A program made the position numbers and the translations under genes. Of a DNA stretch of 64,000 nt, positions 40,775 through 50,418 are shown piece after piece (positions within the stretch are counted from its first letter, which is position 1; every line of letters begins with the position of its first letter). The notes under the pieces are model-generated. The model searched no databases and was not told the DNA's origin. It saw nothing but the letters and a program-made list of their open reading frames with translations. The stretch is from Caccovicinus sp051878975 (GTDB lineage Bacteria > Bacillota > Clostridia > Lachnospirales > Lachnospiraceae), in contig JBJELD010000016.1 in the NCBI GenBank assembly GCA_051878975.1, positions 13,963 through 77,962 of the forward strand, in the 5' to 3' direction.

Positions 40775-42706
40775 ATGAAAGTAACATTAAAAGACGGCTC
40801 TGTCAAAGAGTATGCGCAGCCGATGTCTGTCATTGACATTGCGAAGGATTTAAGTGAAGGCCTGGCCAGAATGGCCTGTGTGGGCGAGATCAATGGGGAA
40901 ACCGCCGATCTCCGCACGGTGATTGAGGAAGACTGTACGTTAAATATTTTAACAGCAAAGGATGAGAAGGGTCTGGCGGCGCTGCGTCATTCTGCAAGCC
41001 ATGTGATGGCACAGGCGATCAAGCGTCTGCATCCGGAGATTAAGCTGGCAATCGGTCCGTCCATTGCAGACGGATTCTATTATGATATCGATCCGGTCAA
41101 TCCGATTACGGCAGAGGAGCTGCCTAAAATTGAAGCGGAGATGAAGAAGATTGTCAAAGAGGCACTGCCGATTGAGCGGTTTACCCTTCCGCGCGATGAG
41201 GCGATTGCTCTGATGAAGGAAAAGGATGAGCCGTATAAGGTGGAGCTGATTGAGGATCTTCCGGAGGGCGAGGAAATCAGCTTTTACAGACAGGGTGAGT
41301 TCACCGATCTGTGTGCCGGCCCGCACCTGATGAATACCAAGGAAGTAGGAAAGGCTTATAAGCTGATGAGCATTGCCGGCGCTTACTGGAGAGGCAACGA
41401 GCACAACAAGATGCTGACCCGTATCTATGCGACTGCATTTGCAAAGAAGGAAGAGCTGGATGCCTATGTGACCATGATGGAGGAGGCAAAGAAACGTGAC
41501 CACAGAAAGCTTGGCAAAGAGCTTGGCTTATTCATGATGCATGAGGCCGGCCCGGGCTTCCCGTTCTTCCTGCCGAAGGGTATGGTTCTGAAGAATACGC
41601 TTTTGGATTACTGGAGAGAAATCCATAAGAAAGCCGGTTATGTGGAGATTTCCACTCCGATTATCCTGAACCGGAGTTTGTGGGAGACCTCCGGCCATTG
41701 GGATCATTATAAGAACAACATGTACACCACGGTTATTGATGAGCAGGATTATGCGATTAAGCCGATGAACTGTCCGGGCGGCGTTCTGGTTTATGCTTCT
41801 GAGCCGCGTTCCTACCGGGATCTGCCGCTGCGTATGGGTGAGCTGGGACTGGTTCATCGTCATGAAAAGTCCGGCCAGCTGCACGGTCTGATGCGCGTGC
41901 GCTGCTTTACCCAGGACGATGCGCATATCTTTATGACGCCGGAACAGATCAAGGATGAGATCAAGGGCGTTGCAAAGCTGATCGATGATGTGTATTCGCT
42001 GTTTGGCTTTAAGTATCATGTAGAATTGTCCACCAGGCCGGAGGACAGCATGGGAAGCGACGAGGACTGGGAGATGGCAACGGAAGGCCTTCGTTCCGCG
42101 CTGGATGAGCTGGGACTGGACTATGTGGTCAATGAAGGGGACGGCGCATTCTACGGCCCGAAGATCGATTTCCATCTGGAGGATTCCATCGGAAGAACCT
42201 GGCAGTGCGGAACCATTCAGCTGGATTTCCAGCTCCCGCAGCGGTTTGAACTGGAGTACATCGGCGCAGATGGTGAAAAGCACCGTCCAATCATGATCCA
42301 TCGTGTGGCATTCGGTTCCATTGAGCGGTTTATCGGCATTCTGATCGAGCATTTTGCAGGTGCATTCCCGACCTGGCTGGCTCCGGTTCAGGTAAAGATT
42401 CTTCCGATTTCCGATAAATTTACCGAGTATGGCAGAACCGTTCTGGAAAAGCTGCAGGCAGCCGGAATCCGTGCAGAGCTGGATACCCGTTCTGAAAAGA
42501 TCGGCTACAAGATCCGTGAGGCACAGACGCAGAAGATTCCGTATATGCTGGTTGTAGGACAGAAGGAAGCAGACGAAGGCGTGATCTCTGTGAGAAGTCG
42601 TTTTGCCGGAGATGAAGGACAGAGCACCATCGAGGATTTCCTGGCTGCCATTCAGAAAGAAATTCAGGAGAAGACCATCCGCAAGGTGGAGCCTGCTGAG
42701 AAATAA
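40775..42706 (+). CDS. thrS: Threonine-tRNA ligase
   Basis: This 643-residue class II synthetase has a TGS domain (about 1-60), an editing domain with HSASHVMAQA and LCAGPHL, a catalytic core (EISTPIILNRSLWETSGHW, NCPGGVLVYASEPRSYRDLP, MIHRVAFGSIERFIGILIEH) and an anticodon-binding domain from about 535. ATG at 40775 has AAGGAAG upstream; the longer frame runs into the T-box leader. The stop overlaps the next start by one base. Confidence 0.97.
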   Translation: MKVTLKDGSVKEYAQPMSVIDIAKDLSEGLARMACVGEINGETADLRTVIEEDCTLNILTAKDEKGLAALRHSASHVMAQAIKRLHPEIKLAIGPSIADGFYYDIDPVNPITAEELPKIEAEMKKIVKEALPIERFTLPRDEAIALMKEKDEPYKVELIEDLPEGEEISFYRQGEFTDLCAGPHLMNTKEVGKAYKLMSIAGAYWRGNEHNKMLTRIYATAFAKKEELDAYVTMMEEAKKRDHRKLGKELGLFMMHEAGPGFPFFLPKGMVLKNTLLDYWREIHKKAGYVEISTPIILNRSLWETSGHWDHYKNNMYTTVIDEQDYAIKPMNCPGGVLVYASEPRSYRDLPLRMGELGLVHRHEKSGQLHGLMRVRCFTQDDAHIFMTPEQIKDEIKGVAKLIDDVYSLFGFKYHVELSTRPEDSMGSDEDWEMATEGLRSALDELGLDYVVNEGDGAFYGPKIDFHLEDSIGRTWQCGTIQLDFQLPQRFELEYIGADGEKHRPIMIHRVAFGSIERFIGILIEHFAGAFPTWLAPVQVKILPISDKFTEYGRTVLEKLQAAGIRAELDTRSEKIGYKIREAQTQKIPYMLVVGQKEADEGVISVRSRFAGDEGQSTIEDFLAAIQKEIQEKTIRKVEPAEK

Positions 42707-43836
42707 TGAGAACCGTACAGAAACGATTATTTTACCTGGATGTGATCCGGGTGGCGGCCGCGGTTCTGATCGTGATCTACCATTTTCCGCTGTCCATCTG
42801 GGTGAATGTGGGTTCGGAACATTCGGTTGATATCCTTCATGCCGCGGCAAACGGAAGCTGGGGAATGATTCCGGTATACGGTTTCTTCATGGTGTCCGGC
42901 GCGGCGCTGATGCACCGGTACGGAAACGAGGGAAAGCTGGACATCCGGAAATTTTATAAGAAGCGGTTTTTAAGCATTTATCCGCTTTTCTGGATTGCCT
43001 ATGTGATCGGATTTTTTGCAGTGTACTGGCAGCTGGGACATTTGTATGACGTGCCGGCCTGGTCGATCATCTGGTCGGTGATCGGAATCGACGGTTGGAT
43101 CGTGAACTGGGTTCCTACCTTTTACATGGTGGGAGAATGGTTTCTGGGAAGCATTATCATGCTGTATCTGGTATTCCCGCTGGTGAGATTTTTCTGGAAA
43201 AAGAACCCAAACCGGACCATGCTGGCCGTTTCCCTGGCAGCGGCTGTGCTGTTCTGGTATCATCCGTTTCCGATGGATATCAAGCAGAATCCGGTGATTG
43301 ATCTGTTTTATTTCCTTCTCGGCGCCTGGCTGGAAGAGCTGCGGCGCCGGATGGAGGAGAGAGCGGTTCAAAAAAATGCGAAAGCGTCAGGCAGAAGAAC
43401 CAGAGCAGAGAAGACCGGTTTTGGCATCTGGCTGATCAGTCTGCTGGCTCTTGGAATCTGGGTGTTTGTGCCGGTTACCCGTGGTCTGCCTCCGATGGAA
43501 GCCACTGTTTCAGCCGGAGCCTGGGGCGCCGGCATGTTCCTGCGTCAGTGTTTTATTCTGGCCGGCACCTGTGCCTTTTACATCGTGCTGATGGGAATCT
43601 CCCGCCTGCTGGAAGCAGGCCGTCATTCAAAAAAAATCATTCTGGAAATCAGCGGGAAAACGTACGGGATTTTCCTGACTCATCATATGGCAGCGCAGCT
43701 TCTGTGCGGGCATTTTGACGGTGCGGCTTCCGGCCGGCTGGAAATTTTATGTATGCTGATTCTGGTATTTCTGGTAACCTGGATTGCTGCGCTGGCAATT
43801 TACCGGATTCAGGCATACATAAAAGAGCGGTTTTGA
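42706..43836 (+). CDS. Acyltransferase 3 family membrane protein
   Basis: This 376-residue protein has about ten membrane helices and the acyltransferase 3 N-terminal pattern FYLDVIRVAAAVLIVIYHF, whose histidine is the likely catalytic residue, and FYKKRFLSIYPLFW. Members O-acylate cell-surface glycans. It starts on the last base of thrS and may be expressed by read-through. The target molecule is unknown. Confidence 0.85.
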   Translation: MRTVQKRLFYLDVIRVAAAVLIVIYHFPLSIWVNVGSEHSVDILHAAANGSWGMIPVYGFFMVSGAALMHRYGNEGKLDIRKFYKKRFLSIYPLFWIAYVIGFFAVYWQLGHLYDVPAWSIIWSVIGIDGWIVNWVPTFYMVGEWFLGSIIMLYLVFPLVRFFWKKNPNRTMLAVSLAAAVLFWYHPFPMDIKQNPVIDLFYFLLGAWLEELRRRMEERAVQKNAKASGRRTRAEKTGFGIWLISLLALGIWVFVPVTRGLPPMEATVSAGAWGAGMFLRQCFILAGTCAFYIVLMGISRLLEAGRHSKKIILEISGKTYGIFLTHHMAAQLLCGHFDGAASGRLEILCMLILVFLVTWIAALAIYRIQAYIKERF

Positions 43837-43885
43837 ATCATACTAACTTTGTTTCAATATTAATCCCAATCAGGAGGAATGAATG

Positions 43886-44200
43886 ATGACAAAGTTAGAC
43901 TGTAATGTAACCAGCTGTATGCATAATGCAGATAACTGCTGCTGCAAACAGGAGATTATCGTAGACGGACAGCAGGCCAAAGAATCTTGTGAGACCTGCT
44001 GCGGAAGCTTCGATGAGAACAAGGGCGGTTCCTTTACCAATCTGTTCAAAACACCGGAGAAAAAGCTGGAGGTCGGCTGTGAGGCCGTTAACTGTGTTTA
44101 CAATGAAGAGCGCCGCTGTGTAGCGGATCATATCGGTATTACCGGCGACGGCGCAAGCGAAGCGGCTCAGACGGAGTGCAGCAGCTTCCGGAAACGGTAA
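43886..44200 (+). CDS. DUF1540 protein, two cysteine-rich repeats
   Basis: This 104-residue protein has two DUF1540 units (LDCNVTSCMHNADNCCCKQEI and VGCEAVNCVYNEERRCVADHI, each beginning with a C-x5-C pattern), with cysteines suited to metal binding. ATG at 43886 is 8 bases after AGGAGG; the ATG one codon earlier is possible. Function is not known for the family, which is common in Clostridia and sometimes linked to spores. A strong terminator follows. Confidence 0.88.
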   Translation: MTKLDCNVTSCMHNADNCCCKQEIIVDGQQAKESCETCCGSFDENKGGSFTNLFKTPEKKLEVGCEAVNCVYNEERRCVADHIGITGDGASEAAQTECSSFRKR

Positions 44201-44220
44201 AACAAAACAGAGCAGAACAA

Positions 44221-44276
44221 CAAAAACTGCAGGCTTCGGGCGGGGGATCGCCGTCCGGAGATCTGCAGTTTTTTTG
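44221..44276. terminator. Terminator after the DUF1540 gene
   Basis: CAAAAACTGCAG (44221-44232) pairs with CTGCAGTTTTTTTG (44263-44276), enclosing a GC-rich loop. Confidence 0.88.
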
Positions 44277-44322
44277 TTGTCTGTGAATGTAAAATGCTGT
44301 GCGGAGATTCGGCGGAAAGTTC

Positions 44323-44351
44323 TTTACAAAGAAAAATGCGGGTTGTATACT
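44323..44351 (+). promoter_or_regulatory. Predicted dat promoter
   Basis: TTTACA (44323-44328) and TATACT (44346-44351) are 17 bases apart, about 46 bases before the D-amino acid transaminase start. Confidence 0.75.
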
Positions 44352-44396
44352 GATACCAGCCAATAACCATTCAAAAGAAAAGGAGTGTGACCAGAA

Positions 44397-45239
44397 ATGG
44401 AACAGATGAAAAATCTGGCATATTATAACGGAAAAATCACCTTGATTGATGATATGATGATTCCGGCCAATGACCGGGGCTTTTATTTTGGGGACGGAAT
44501 CTATGAGGCGGCCATGGTCTTCCACCATAAGATCTTTGCGCTTCAGGACCATCTGGACCGGATGTTCAACAGCGCCGCTCTGCTTCGGATTGTCCTCCCG
44601 TACACGAAGGAGGAGATCGGTGCTCTGCTTTCTGAGCTGGCCCTGAAGGTAGAGAGCAGCTGTCAGTTTCTGTATTGGCAGGTTACCAGAGGAACGGCTC
44701 CGAGAAACCATTTCTTCCCGGGCCCTGAGGTTCCCAGCAATCTTTATGTATACATCAAGCCGTGGAAGGGTGTGGAGATGTCCGATGAATATCGTCTGAT
44801 GAGCATCACGGACACTCGTTTTCTTCACTGCAACATCAAGACACTGAATCTGATCCCGAATGTGATGGCAGCCCAGCAGGCAAAGGAAGCCGGCTGCAAT
44901 GAGGCAGTATTTGTCCGGGACGGCTTTGTGACGGAGGGATCCCATTCCAACGTATCCATTATTAAGGACGGCGTATTTATCACGCATCCGCTGGACAATC
45001 TGATTCTTCCGGGTACGGAGAGAAAGCATATTCTCCGCTACTGCGGCGAGCTGGGAATTCCGACCGAGGAGCGCGCCTTCACTCTGGAGGAGATGGCACA
45101 GGCCGACGAGATCCTGGTTACCAGCACCAGCCACCCGAGCATGAGAGCCATGGAGCTGGACAAGAGGCCGGTGGGAATGAAGGATCCGGAGCTGGTAAAG
45201 AAGCTGCGTGATCGGTATCTGGAGGAAATCAACGAGTAA
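44397..45239 (+). CDS. dat: D-amino acid transaminase
   Basis: This 280-residue fold-type IV PLP enzyme has the PLP lysine at residue 148 (HCNIKTLNLIPNVMA), DRGFYFGDGIYEAAMV near the N-terminus, and EAVFVRDGFVTEGSHSN. This resembles Bacillus D-alanine transaminase rather than IlvE. It would interconvert D-Ala and D-Glu, feeding wall synthesis or catabolising D-residues released by the peptidases encoded nearby. A branched-chain or other class IV activity is less likely. AGGAG is about 11 bases upstream. Confidence 0.88.
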   Translation: MEQMKNLAYYNGKITLIDDMMIPANDRGFYFGDGIYEAAMVFHHKIFALQDHLDRMFNSAALLRIVLPYTKEEIGALLSELALKVESSCQFLYWQVTRGTAPRNHFFPGPEVPSNLYVYIKPWKGVEMSDEYRLMSITDTRFLHCNIKTLNLIPNVMAAQQAKEAGCNEAVFVRDGFVTEGSHSNVSIIKDGVFITHPLDNLILPGTERKHILRYCGELGIPTEERAFTLEEMAQADEILVTSTSHPSMRAMELDKRPVGMKDPELVKKLRDRYLEEINE

Positions 45240-45287
45240 ACGGAACCGAAGGATGAAAATCAGACAGCAGAGAGGAGCATCCACGTG

Positions 45288-46352
45288 ATGGAAAAGAAGC
45301 GAATTCGGGATTATGGGGTTTATGTTGGCCGGATGAAGACCGGGAAAAGGGACAAGATTACGGATGTCCCCGGAGTCCGCGTCGGCCATTGTACGATCAA
45401 AAATGAAACGAATCACACAGGGGTCACGATGATTCTTCCTGGTCCGGACAACAGCTTTGCAAACAAGTATACGGCGGCCGCCTATGTCCATAATGGCTTT
45501 GGAAAAAGCTGCGGTCTGGTCCAGGTGGAGGAGCTGGGAACACTGGAGACGCCGATTGCCCTGACCAATACCCTGAATGTCGGTCTGGTATGGGACGCGC
45601 TGGCCGGTTATGTGCTGGATCAGTGTGAAAAGGACGGCGTTTCGGCCATGAGCATCAATCCTGTGGTGGGAGAGTGCAACGACAGCCGGATCAATCACAT
45701 CCAGAAACGTGCGGTGCAGCAGGAGCATGTACTTCGGGCAATCGCATCGGCCGGAGAAGAATTTGAAGAGGGCGACGTGGGCGCCGGTGCCGGTACGACC
45801 TGCTATGGATTAAAGGGCGGAATCGGCTCGGCATCCAGAACGGTAACGCTGGACGGCCGGGAATATACCATCGGCGTGCTGGTACAGTCGAATTTCGGAG
45901 CCACGGCAGATTTTGTGCTGGGCGGCATACCGGCCGGTGAGGAAATTCTAATGCAGAAGAAAGAAAAGGATCAGATGGCGGAGGCGGAGCAGGACAAGGG
46001 CTCGATCATGACGATCCTGGCGACGGATCTTCCGGTTACCTGCCGGCAGTTAAAACGGATCATTCGCCGGACCGCAGTCGGAATTGCCCGAACCGGAGCC
46101 TACACCGGCCACGGAAGCGGAGAGGTGATGATCGGCTTTACCACGGCGAACCGGATTCCCTCCTCCGGTCACGGAAAGCTTCTTTCCTTTTCCATGATTC
46201 CGGAGGAGTCCATCAATCAGGCTTTCCAGGCGGCTGCTGAGGCTTCCCATGAGGCGATTTTAAATTCCATGGTCTGCGCAGAAAGCACCAGAGGAATCCG
46301 GGGTGAGATGTACTACAGCCTGGCAGAATTTTTGCCCAAATTGTGCCGTTAA
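45288..46352 (+). CDS. P1 (DmpA/BapA) family aminopeptidase
   Basis: This 354-residue Ntn-fold peptidase resembles L-aminopeptidase/D-esterase DmpA. The self-cleavage site is Gly-Ser in DKGSIMTILATDLPV near residue 243, and the oxyanion region NPVVGECNDS and GAGAGTTCYGLKGGIGSAS are present. Family members release N-terminal D-Ala, Gly or beta-amino acids. It follows dat and may share its transcript; the frame ends 3 bases into the convergent regulator. ATG at 45288 is preferred over GTG at 45285 (AGAGGAG upstream). Confidence 0.9.
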   Translation: MEKKRIRDYGVYVGRMKTGKRDKITDVPGVRVGHCTIKNETNHTGVTMILPGPDNSFANKYTAAAYVHNGFGKSCGLVQVEELGTLETPIALTNTLNVGLVWDALAGYVLDQCEKDGVSAMSINPVVGECNDSRINHIQKRAVQQEHVLRAIASAGEEFEEGDVGAGAGTTCYGLKGGIGSASRTVTLDGREYTIGVLVQSNFGATADFVLGGIPAGEEILMQKKEKDQMAEAEQDKGSIMTILATDLPVTCRQLKRIIRRTAVGIARTGAYTGHGSGEVMIGFTTANRIPSSGHGKLLSFSMIPEESINQAFQAAAEASHEAILNSMVCAESTRGIRGEMYYSLAEFLPKLCR

Positions 46353-48319
46353 ACGGTATCGGACAGGAGCGCGGCTCCGGCCTCGGTGATTTCACAGCCG
46401 CCTTTCGTGCGGTGCACAAAAATTAATTTTTCGGAGGCAAGCTCCTTTAAGAGCCCCCGCAGTTTTCCGTCGGTGATTTCCGTGCCGGAATCTGTGAGGG
46501 CTTTCTGTATGGAGGCCCTTCCGCTTCGCGGGGAGTTCTGGATGATGGCAAGGACCTGTTTTTTCAGAGCGCTCTGCTGGGTTTCTGTCTGAGGCAGCCG
46601 GCTTCGGATGTAGGAAGGCAGCTGGGATATGATCAGCGGATGAGCAGCATACTGAGAAAACAGGTACTGAGCCAGATTCATCAGCTCCTGCACATTTCCC
46701 GGATAATCGTAATTCATCATAAACTGATACAGACTTTTGGACAGGATCGTTTCTGTATGGAAGTTCGGGTCGCGGAACAGATTCTGGAAAAAATGCTCTA
46801 AAAGCAGAGGAATGTCCTCGCGCCGGTTTTTCAGCGGTATTGTGTCGATCGAAGCCCCGTTCAGCAGGAAAAACAGCTCCTGGCGGAACCCGCCTTTTTC
46901 CATCAGCGAGTACAGATTGACGGAGGTGGTGGCAATGACGCGGATATCGTAGCTTTGCGGAGAAAAGCCGGAAGCATTTCCGCTGCTCTGGAGGACCTGG
47001 ACCAGAAAATCCTGAAGCCGGGCTGAAAGGCATTCGATATTGTCCACCAGCAGAGTCCCGTGATTGGCAGCCTCCAGAATCTGCTGCGGATTGCTTTCAG
47101 AAAGAGAAAGCATCTGATTCAGGCTGACGAAGGGATTGTTCCGGCGGCGGGAGCTTTTATGGATGGCGTAGGCCAGCATTTTCTTCTGCGTTCCGCTTTC
47201 TCCCTGAATCAGGATCGGAAAATCATAGAGAGAAAGCCTCTTGGCGTAGGACAGAACCTTATTCCAGCTTTCCGAGGCGGTGATGATATTTAAAAAGGTG
47301 CTTCGCTGACGTTCAATCGGCGAGGTGTGTGCCCCCTCCTCCAGCGCAAGCTCTTTCTCTTCCTTGACGGGAGCCGGTTTGCTGGTAAGCAGATAGACCG
47401 GATCATAGTAGGGGAAAGTAAGCTCCATCACGCTTAACAGAAAGGGCTTTCCCTTCCGGTTGTAGATCCGGTAATCAGCGGTTTCCTGAAAGGAGATGCT
47501 GGAAGCCTCCTCCGGAAGAAAGGAAACAAAGGCTTTTCCGGCTGCCTGTGCAGCGGCTATCCCCCAGTCATCGGTGAACAGCCGGTTGGCCAGAAGAATC
47601 GTGCCGGTATGGTTCAGCAGGCAGATGCTTAAGGGAAGATTGGAGGCGGTGGCATTTAAAAGCTGCTGGGCAAATACATAGCTGCTGTAGCTGTTGCCGG
47701 CCGTTTTTACGATCTTCAGGATGTGGGAGACATAGTTTTTGGTGATCTGATTGCTCAGCTGTGTCGGCAGATGGAACAGCATGCACAGTTCGTTGATCGT
47801 TGCAATATCAATGATCCGGTTGCCGATATTGATGACATTGCGGATGTGTCTGGGTACCAGCTGCGGCTCTCCGATCGTGATGGCGTAGCGGACGGAAAGA
47901 TCCGCATTTTCTGATTCCGGCCCCCAGGGAATAAACTGATAATGGGAGAGACCGGATTCCTGAAATTCCTGAATGATGTCGGCTGAAGAGGGCAGAGTGT
48001 CATTGACCACATAAACCTTTTCATTCGGCGGGATGCGGATAATCTGGTCCAGGTAGGCATGATTGAAGGTTCGGGAGCAGACCAGCTGAGCCGTGTCCGG
48101 GGAGATCGGAAGAGAAAATTCGGACTGCACTCTGTGGCTGGAGAACAGCAGGCAGTCGATCCCCTCCAGCTGCTGCTTCTCCTTTAACTCGGAAGGGGCG
48201 GCGGCATCGAAGGTGATATATTCCCCCAGATAAGAGGTCAGATAATCCTGAAATTCCAGGCGGATATAAGGGTTGATACAAACGATCAGAACATGATATT
48301 TAGGGTGAGCTTCAGGCAT
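46349..48319 (-). CDS. Degenerate sigma54-activator-like AAA+ regulator
   Basis: This 656-residue regulator has an N-terminal sensor region (1-220), a PAS-like domain (about 225-310), an AAA+ domain (about 345-570) and a C-terminal winged helix (about 590-656). The AAA+ part is modelled on sigma54 activators (GESGTQKK near 374, IRVIATTS, NRREDIPLLLEHFF, MNYDYPGNVQELMNLA). However, the GAFTGA loop is missing, Walker A lacks its final GK-[ET], Walker B reads GTLLVDNIE, and the usual Fis helix is replaced. It probably does not drive sigma54 promoters. It lies between the dat-peptidase pair and the peptide importer, convergent with the former and divergent from the latter. Confidence 0.85.
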   Translation of the reverse strand: MPEAHPKYHVLIVCINPYIRLEFQDYLTSYLGEYITFDAAAPSELKEKQQLEGIDCLLFSSHRVQSEFSLPISPDTAQLVCSRTFNHAYLDQIIRIPPNEKVYVVNDTLPSSADIIQEFQESGLSHYQFIPWGPESENADLSVRYAITIGEPQLVPRHIRNVINIGNRIIDIATINELCMLFHLPTQLSNQITKNYVSHILKIVKTAGNSYSSYVFAQQLLNATASNLPLSICLLNHTGTILLANRLFTDDWGIAAAQAAGKAFVSFLPEEASSISFQETADYRIYNRKGKPFLLSVMELTFPYYDPVYLLTSKPAPVKEEKELALEEGAHTSPIERQRSTFLNIITASESWNKVLSYAKRLSLYDFPILIQGESGTQKKMLAYAIHKSSRRRNNPFVSLNQMLSLSESNPQQILEAANHGTLLVDNIECLSARLQDFLVQVLQSSGNASGFSPQSYDIRVIATTSVNLYSLMEKGGFRQELFFLLNGASIDTIPLKNRREDIPLLLEHFFQNLFRDPNFHTETILSKSLYQFMMNYDYPGNVQELMNLAQYLFSQYAAHPLIISQLPSYIRSRLPQTETQQSALKKQVLAIIQNSPRSGRASIQKALTDSGTEITDGKLRGLLKELASEKLIFVHRTKGGCEITEAGAALLSDTV

Positions 48320-48450
48320 GAGAATCCTCCTTTTTAGGATGCTTTAACGGCTTTTAGGAAAATTATATCAAAAACAAAACAGATAATCAACCTAATCACT
48401 TTATAATCTTAAGAATAGACACATTTTTCCAAAAAGGTCGACGCTTTAAT

Positions 48451-48479
48451 TTGACAAAGTCTGAAAGCAGGGATAAAAT
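48451..48479 (+). promoter_or_regulatory. Predicted promoter of the peptide importer operon
   Basis: TTGACA (48451-48456) and TAAAAT (48474-48479) are 17 bases apart, a sigma-A type site. No GG-N10-GC sigma54 pattern was seen between 48320 and 48560. Confidence 0.75.
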
Positions 48480-48560
48480 GAACACAATAGGCAAGGACGC
48501 CGATGAATGGGACTGAGGTGGGCCTTGCTTTTTCATACTGGAAGAACAAGGAGGAGCAAT

Positions 48561-50240
48561 ATGAAAAGAAAAGGAACGAAGCTTTTAGCTCTGCTGATGG
48601 CAGCAGCAATGGTGACCTTGACTGCATGCGGCGGTTCTGGTCAGGGGGCAGCCAGCACGACGGCGGCAGCAACTACAGCGGCAGCTTCCGGAGAAACGCA
48701 GACAGCAGCGGCAGAAGGGGAATCGATTTCCCAGCAGCAGGATATCGTGGCCGCAGTATCTGTGGATTTCACCACCATGGATCCGATGGATACCAGCGAT
48801 ACCTTATCCGGTGGTATTCAGCGTATGATCATGGACAGTTTGTTCGGCTTTGACGATGAGATGAAGGTTTATCCGATGCTGGCAACCGGCTATGAGGCAA
48901 ATGATGATGCAACAGAGTTTACGATCACTCTGAGAGAAGGCATCAGCTTTACCGATGGTACTCCGTGGAATGCAGACGCAGCACTTGCAAACTTTGCAAA
49001 GTGGGATGATGAAACCCTGGGCCTGAAGAGAACCACATTCCTGTGCAACACGCTGGATTCTTATGAGAAAGTGGACGATTACACTATCAAAGTAAAATTA
49101 ACTGAGCCATTCGGTGCATTTATTAACAACCTGGCACATCCGGCCTGCGTAATCATGAGCCCGAAGCAGATTGAGGCAGGCGTTGAGGCATGTGCAAGCG
49201 CACCGGTGGGCACCGGCCAGTACAAGTTCGTTGAGTGGGTAGAAGGCGACCACCTGACCCTGGAATTAAATACGGACTGGTGGGGTTATGACGCAGACCT
49301 CTGCGGCGGAACTGCTCTGGCTGATCAGGATGCCGGCTTTAAGAGCATCACCTTCAAGCCGGTTGCAGAAAGCGCAACCCGTGTGGCAATGCTGCAGTCC
49401 GGTGACGCACAGATCATGTGGCCGACTCCGACCGAGAGCATTTCCGTGCTGGAGGCAGATCCGAATGTGAATTCCTACACCAGCGAGGGGATTGTTGTCC
49501 GGTTCCTGATGTTAAATACGCAGAAGGCACCATTCAACGACAAGAGAGTTCGTCAGGCGATGGATTATGCTCTGGACAAAAACGCTTACATTCAGGTTGT
49601 AAAGAACGGCTATGCTTCGACTGCAGATTCCGTAATTGCACCGGCTGTTCAGTATCACAAGGGCAATGAGCTGAGACCGTATGACGTTGAGAAGGCAAAA
49701 GAGCTTCTGGCTGAGGCCGGATATCCGGATGGCTTTACCACAACGGCCATGTACGCAAACACAACTGCAAACCAGAAGCAGGCAGAGTTCTACAAGCAGC
49801 AGCTGGCTCAGGTTGGCATCAACCTGGAGTTAAAGGGCATGGAGAGTGCGATCCTGAATGAAAAGATTCAGGATGTGGATGTTCCTGGTTCCGAGGCTGA
49901 GGTAGACACCTACATCATTGGCTGGTCTCCATCTACCGGCGATGCTGACTGGGGTATCCGTCCGCTGCTTGCAAAAGAGTCCGAGCCGCCTATGAGCTAC
50001 AACATCTGCTACTTTGAGAACGACGAACTGGAAGGCTATATCCGAGATGGTCTGGAAAGTGCAGATGATGATATTCGCCGTGAAGCTTATGCGAAAGCAC
50101 AGGATCTGATCTGGGAAGAGTGTCCGCTGATCAATATGTGTGTGGATGCCAATACCTGGGCAACCGGAAAGAACGTTCAGAATGTGAAGATTTACCCGGA
50201 CGGCGCAATCAACATGAAGAATGCAAAGATGACGAAGTAA
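48561..50240 (+). CDS. Peptide ABC transporter substrate-binding lipoprotein
   Basis: This 559-residue extracellular receptor of the OppA/DppA (SBP_bac_5) family has a signal peptide with lipobox LTAC (about residue 21), a low-complexity Ala/Thr linker, and core segments DPMDTSDTLSGGIQRMIMDS, FTITLREGISFTDGTPWNA and NDKRVRQAMDYALDKN. ATG at 48561 follows AAGGAGGAG. It probably captures short peptides; the nearby D-aminopeptidases point to D-residue peptides. Two hairpins separate it from the permease gene. Confidence 0.93.
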   Translation: MKRKGTKLLALLMAAAMVTLTACGGSGQGAASTTAAATTAAASGETQTAAAEGESISQQQDIVAAVSVDFTTMDPMDTSDTLSGGIQRMIMDSLFGFDDEMKVYPMLATGYEANDDATEFTITLREGISFTDGTPWNADAALANFAKWDDETLGLKRTTFLCNTLDSYEKVDDYTIKVKLTEPFGAFINNLAHPACVIMSPKQIEAGVEACASAPVGTGQYKFVEWVEGDHLTLELNTDWWGYDADLCGGTALADQDAGFKSITFKPVAESATRVAMLQSGDAQIMWPTPTESISVLEADPNVNSYTSEGIVVRFLMLNTQKAPFNDKRVRQAMDYALDKNAYIQVVKNGYASTADSVIAPAVQYHKGNELRPYDVEKAKELLAEAGYPDGFTTTAMYANTTANQKQAEFYKQQLAQVGINLELKGMESAILNEKIQDVDVPGSEAEVDTYIIGWSPSTGDADWGIRPLLAKESEPPMSYNICYFENDELEGYIRDGLESADDDIRREAYAKAQDLIWEECPLINMCVDANTWATGKNVQNVKIYPDGAINMKNAKMTK

Positions 50241-50260
50241 GGAAAGTATAATCTTAAGGG

Positions 50261-50342
50261 GGCGTTGCAGGCTGAAAGCTGTATCGATACGGTACAAGAG
50301 GCCTGCAGCGCCTTTCTGGTATAGCGGATGACCGCGTACCAG
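50261..50342 (+). promoter_or_regulatory. Two intergenic hairpins after the receptor gene
   Basis: Hairpin 1 pairs GGCGTTGCAGGC (50261-50272) with GCCTGCAGCGCC (50301-50312), leaving one mismatch; hairpin 2 pairs CTGGTA..GCGG (50316-50327) with CCGC..TACCAG (50332-50342). Such structures after a receptor gene usually lower expression of the downstream permease genes. Confidence 0.6.
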
Positions 50343-50418
50343 ATGCACTTGTTGTTCCAGGATGGAAAATTACGCAACTTACGGACAGACACGCGATATG
50401 GAAGGAGAGAAATCGCAC

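Noticed and set aside
44139..45728. 529-codon minus-strand frame opposite dat and the P1 peptidase
   Set aside because: It is antisense to two recognised genes and a terminator and shows no domain.
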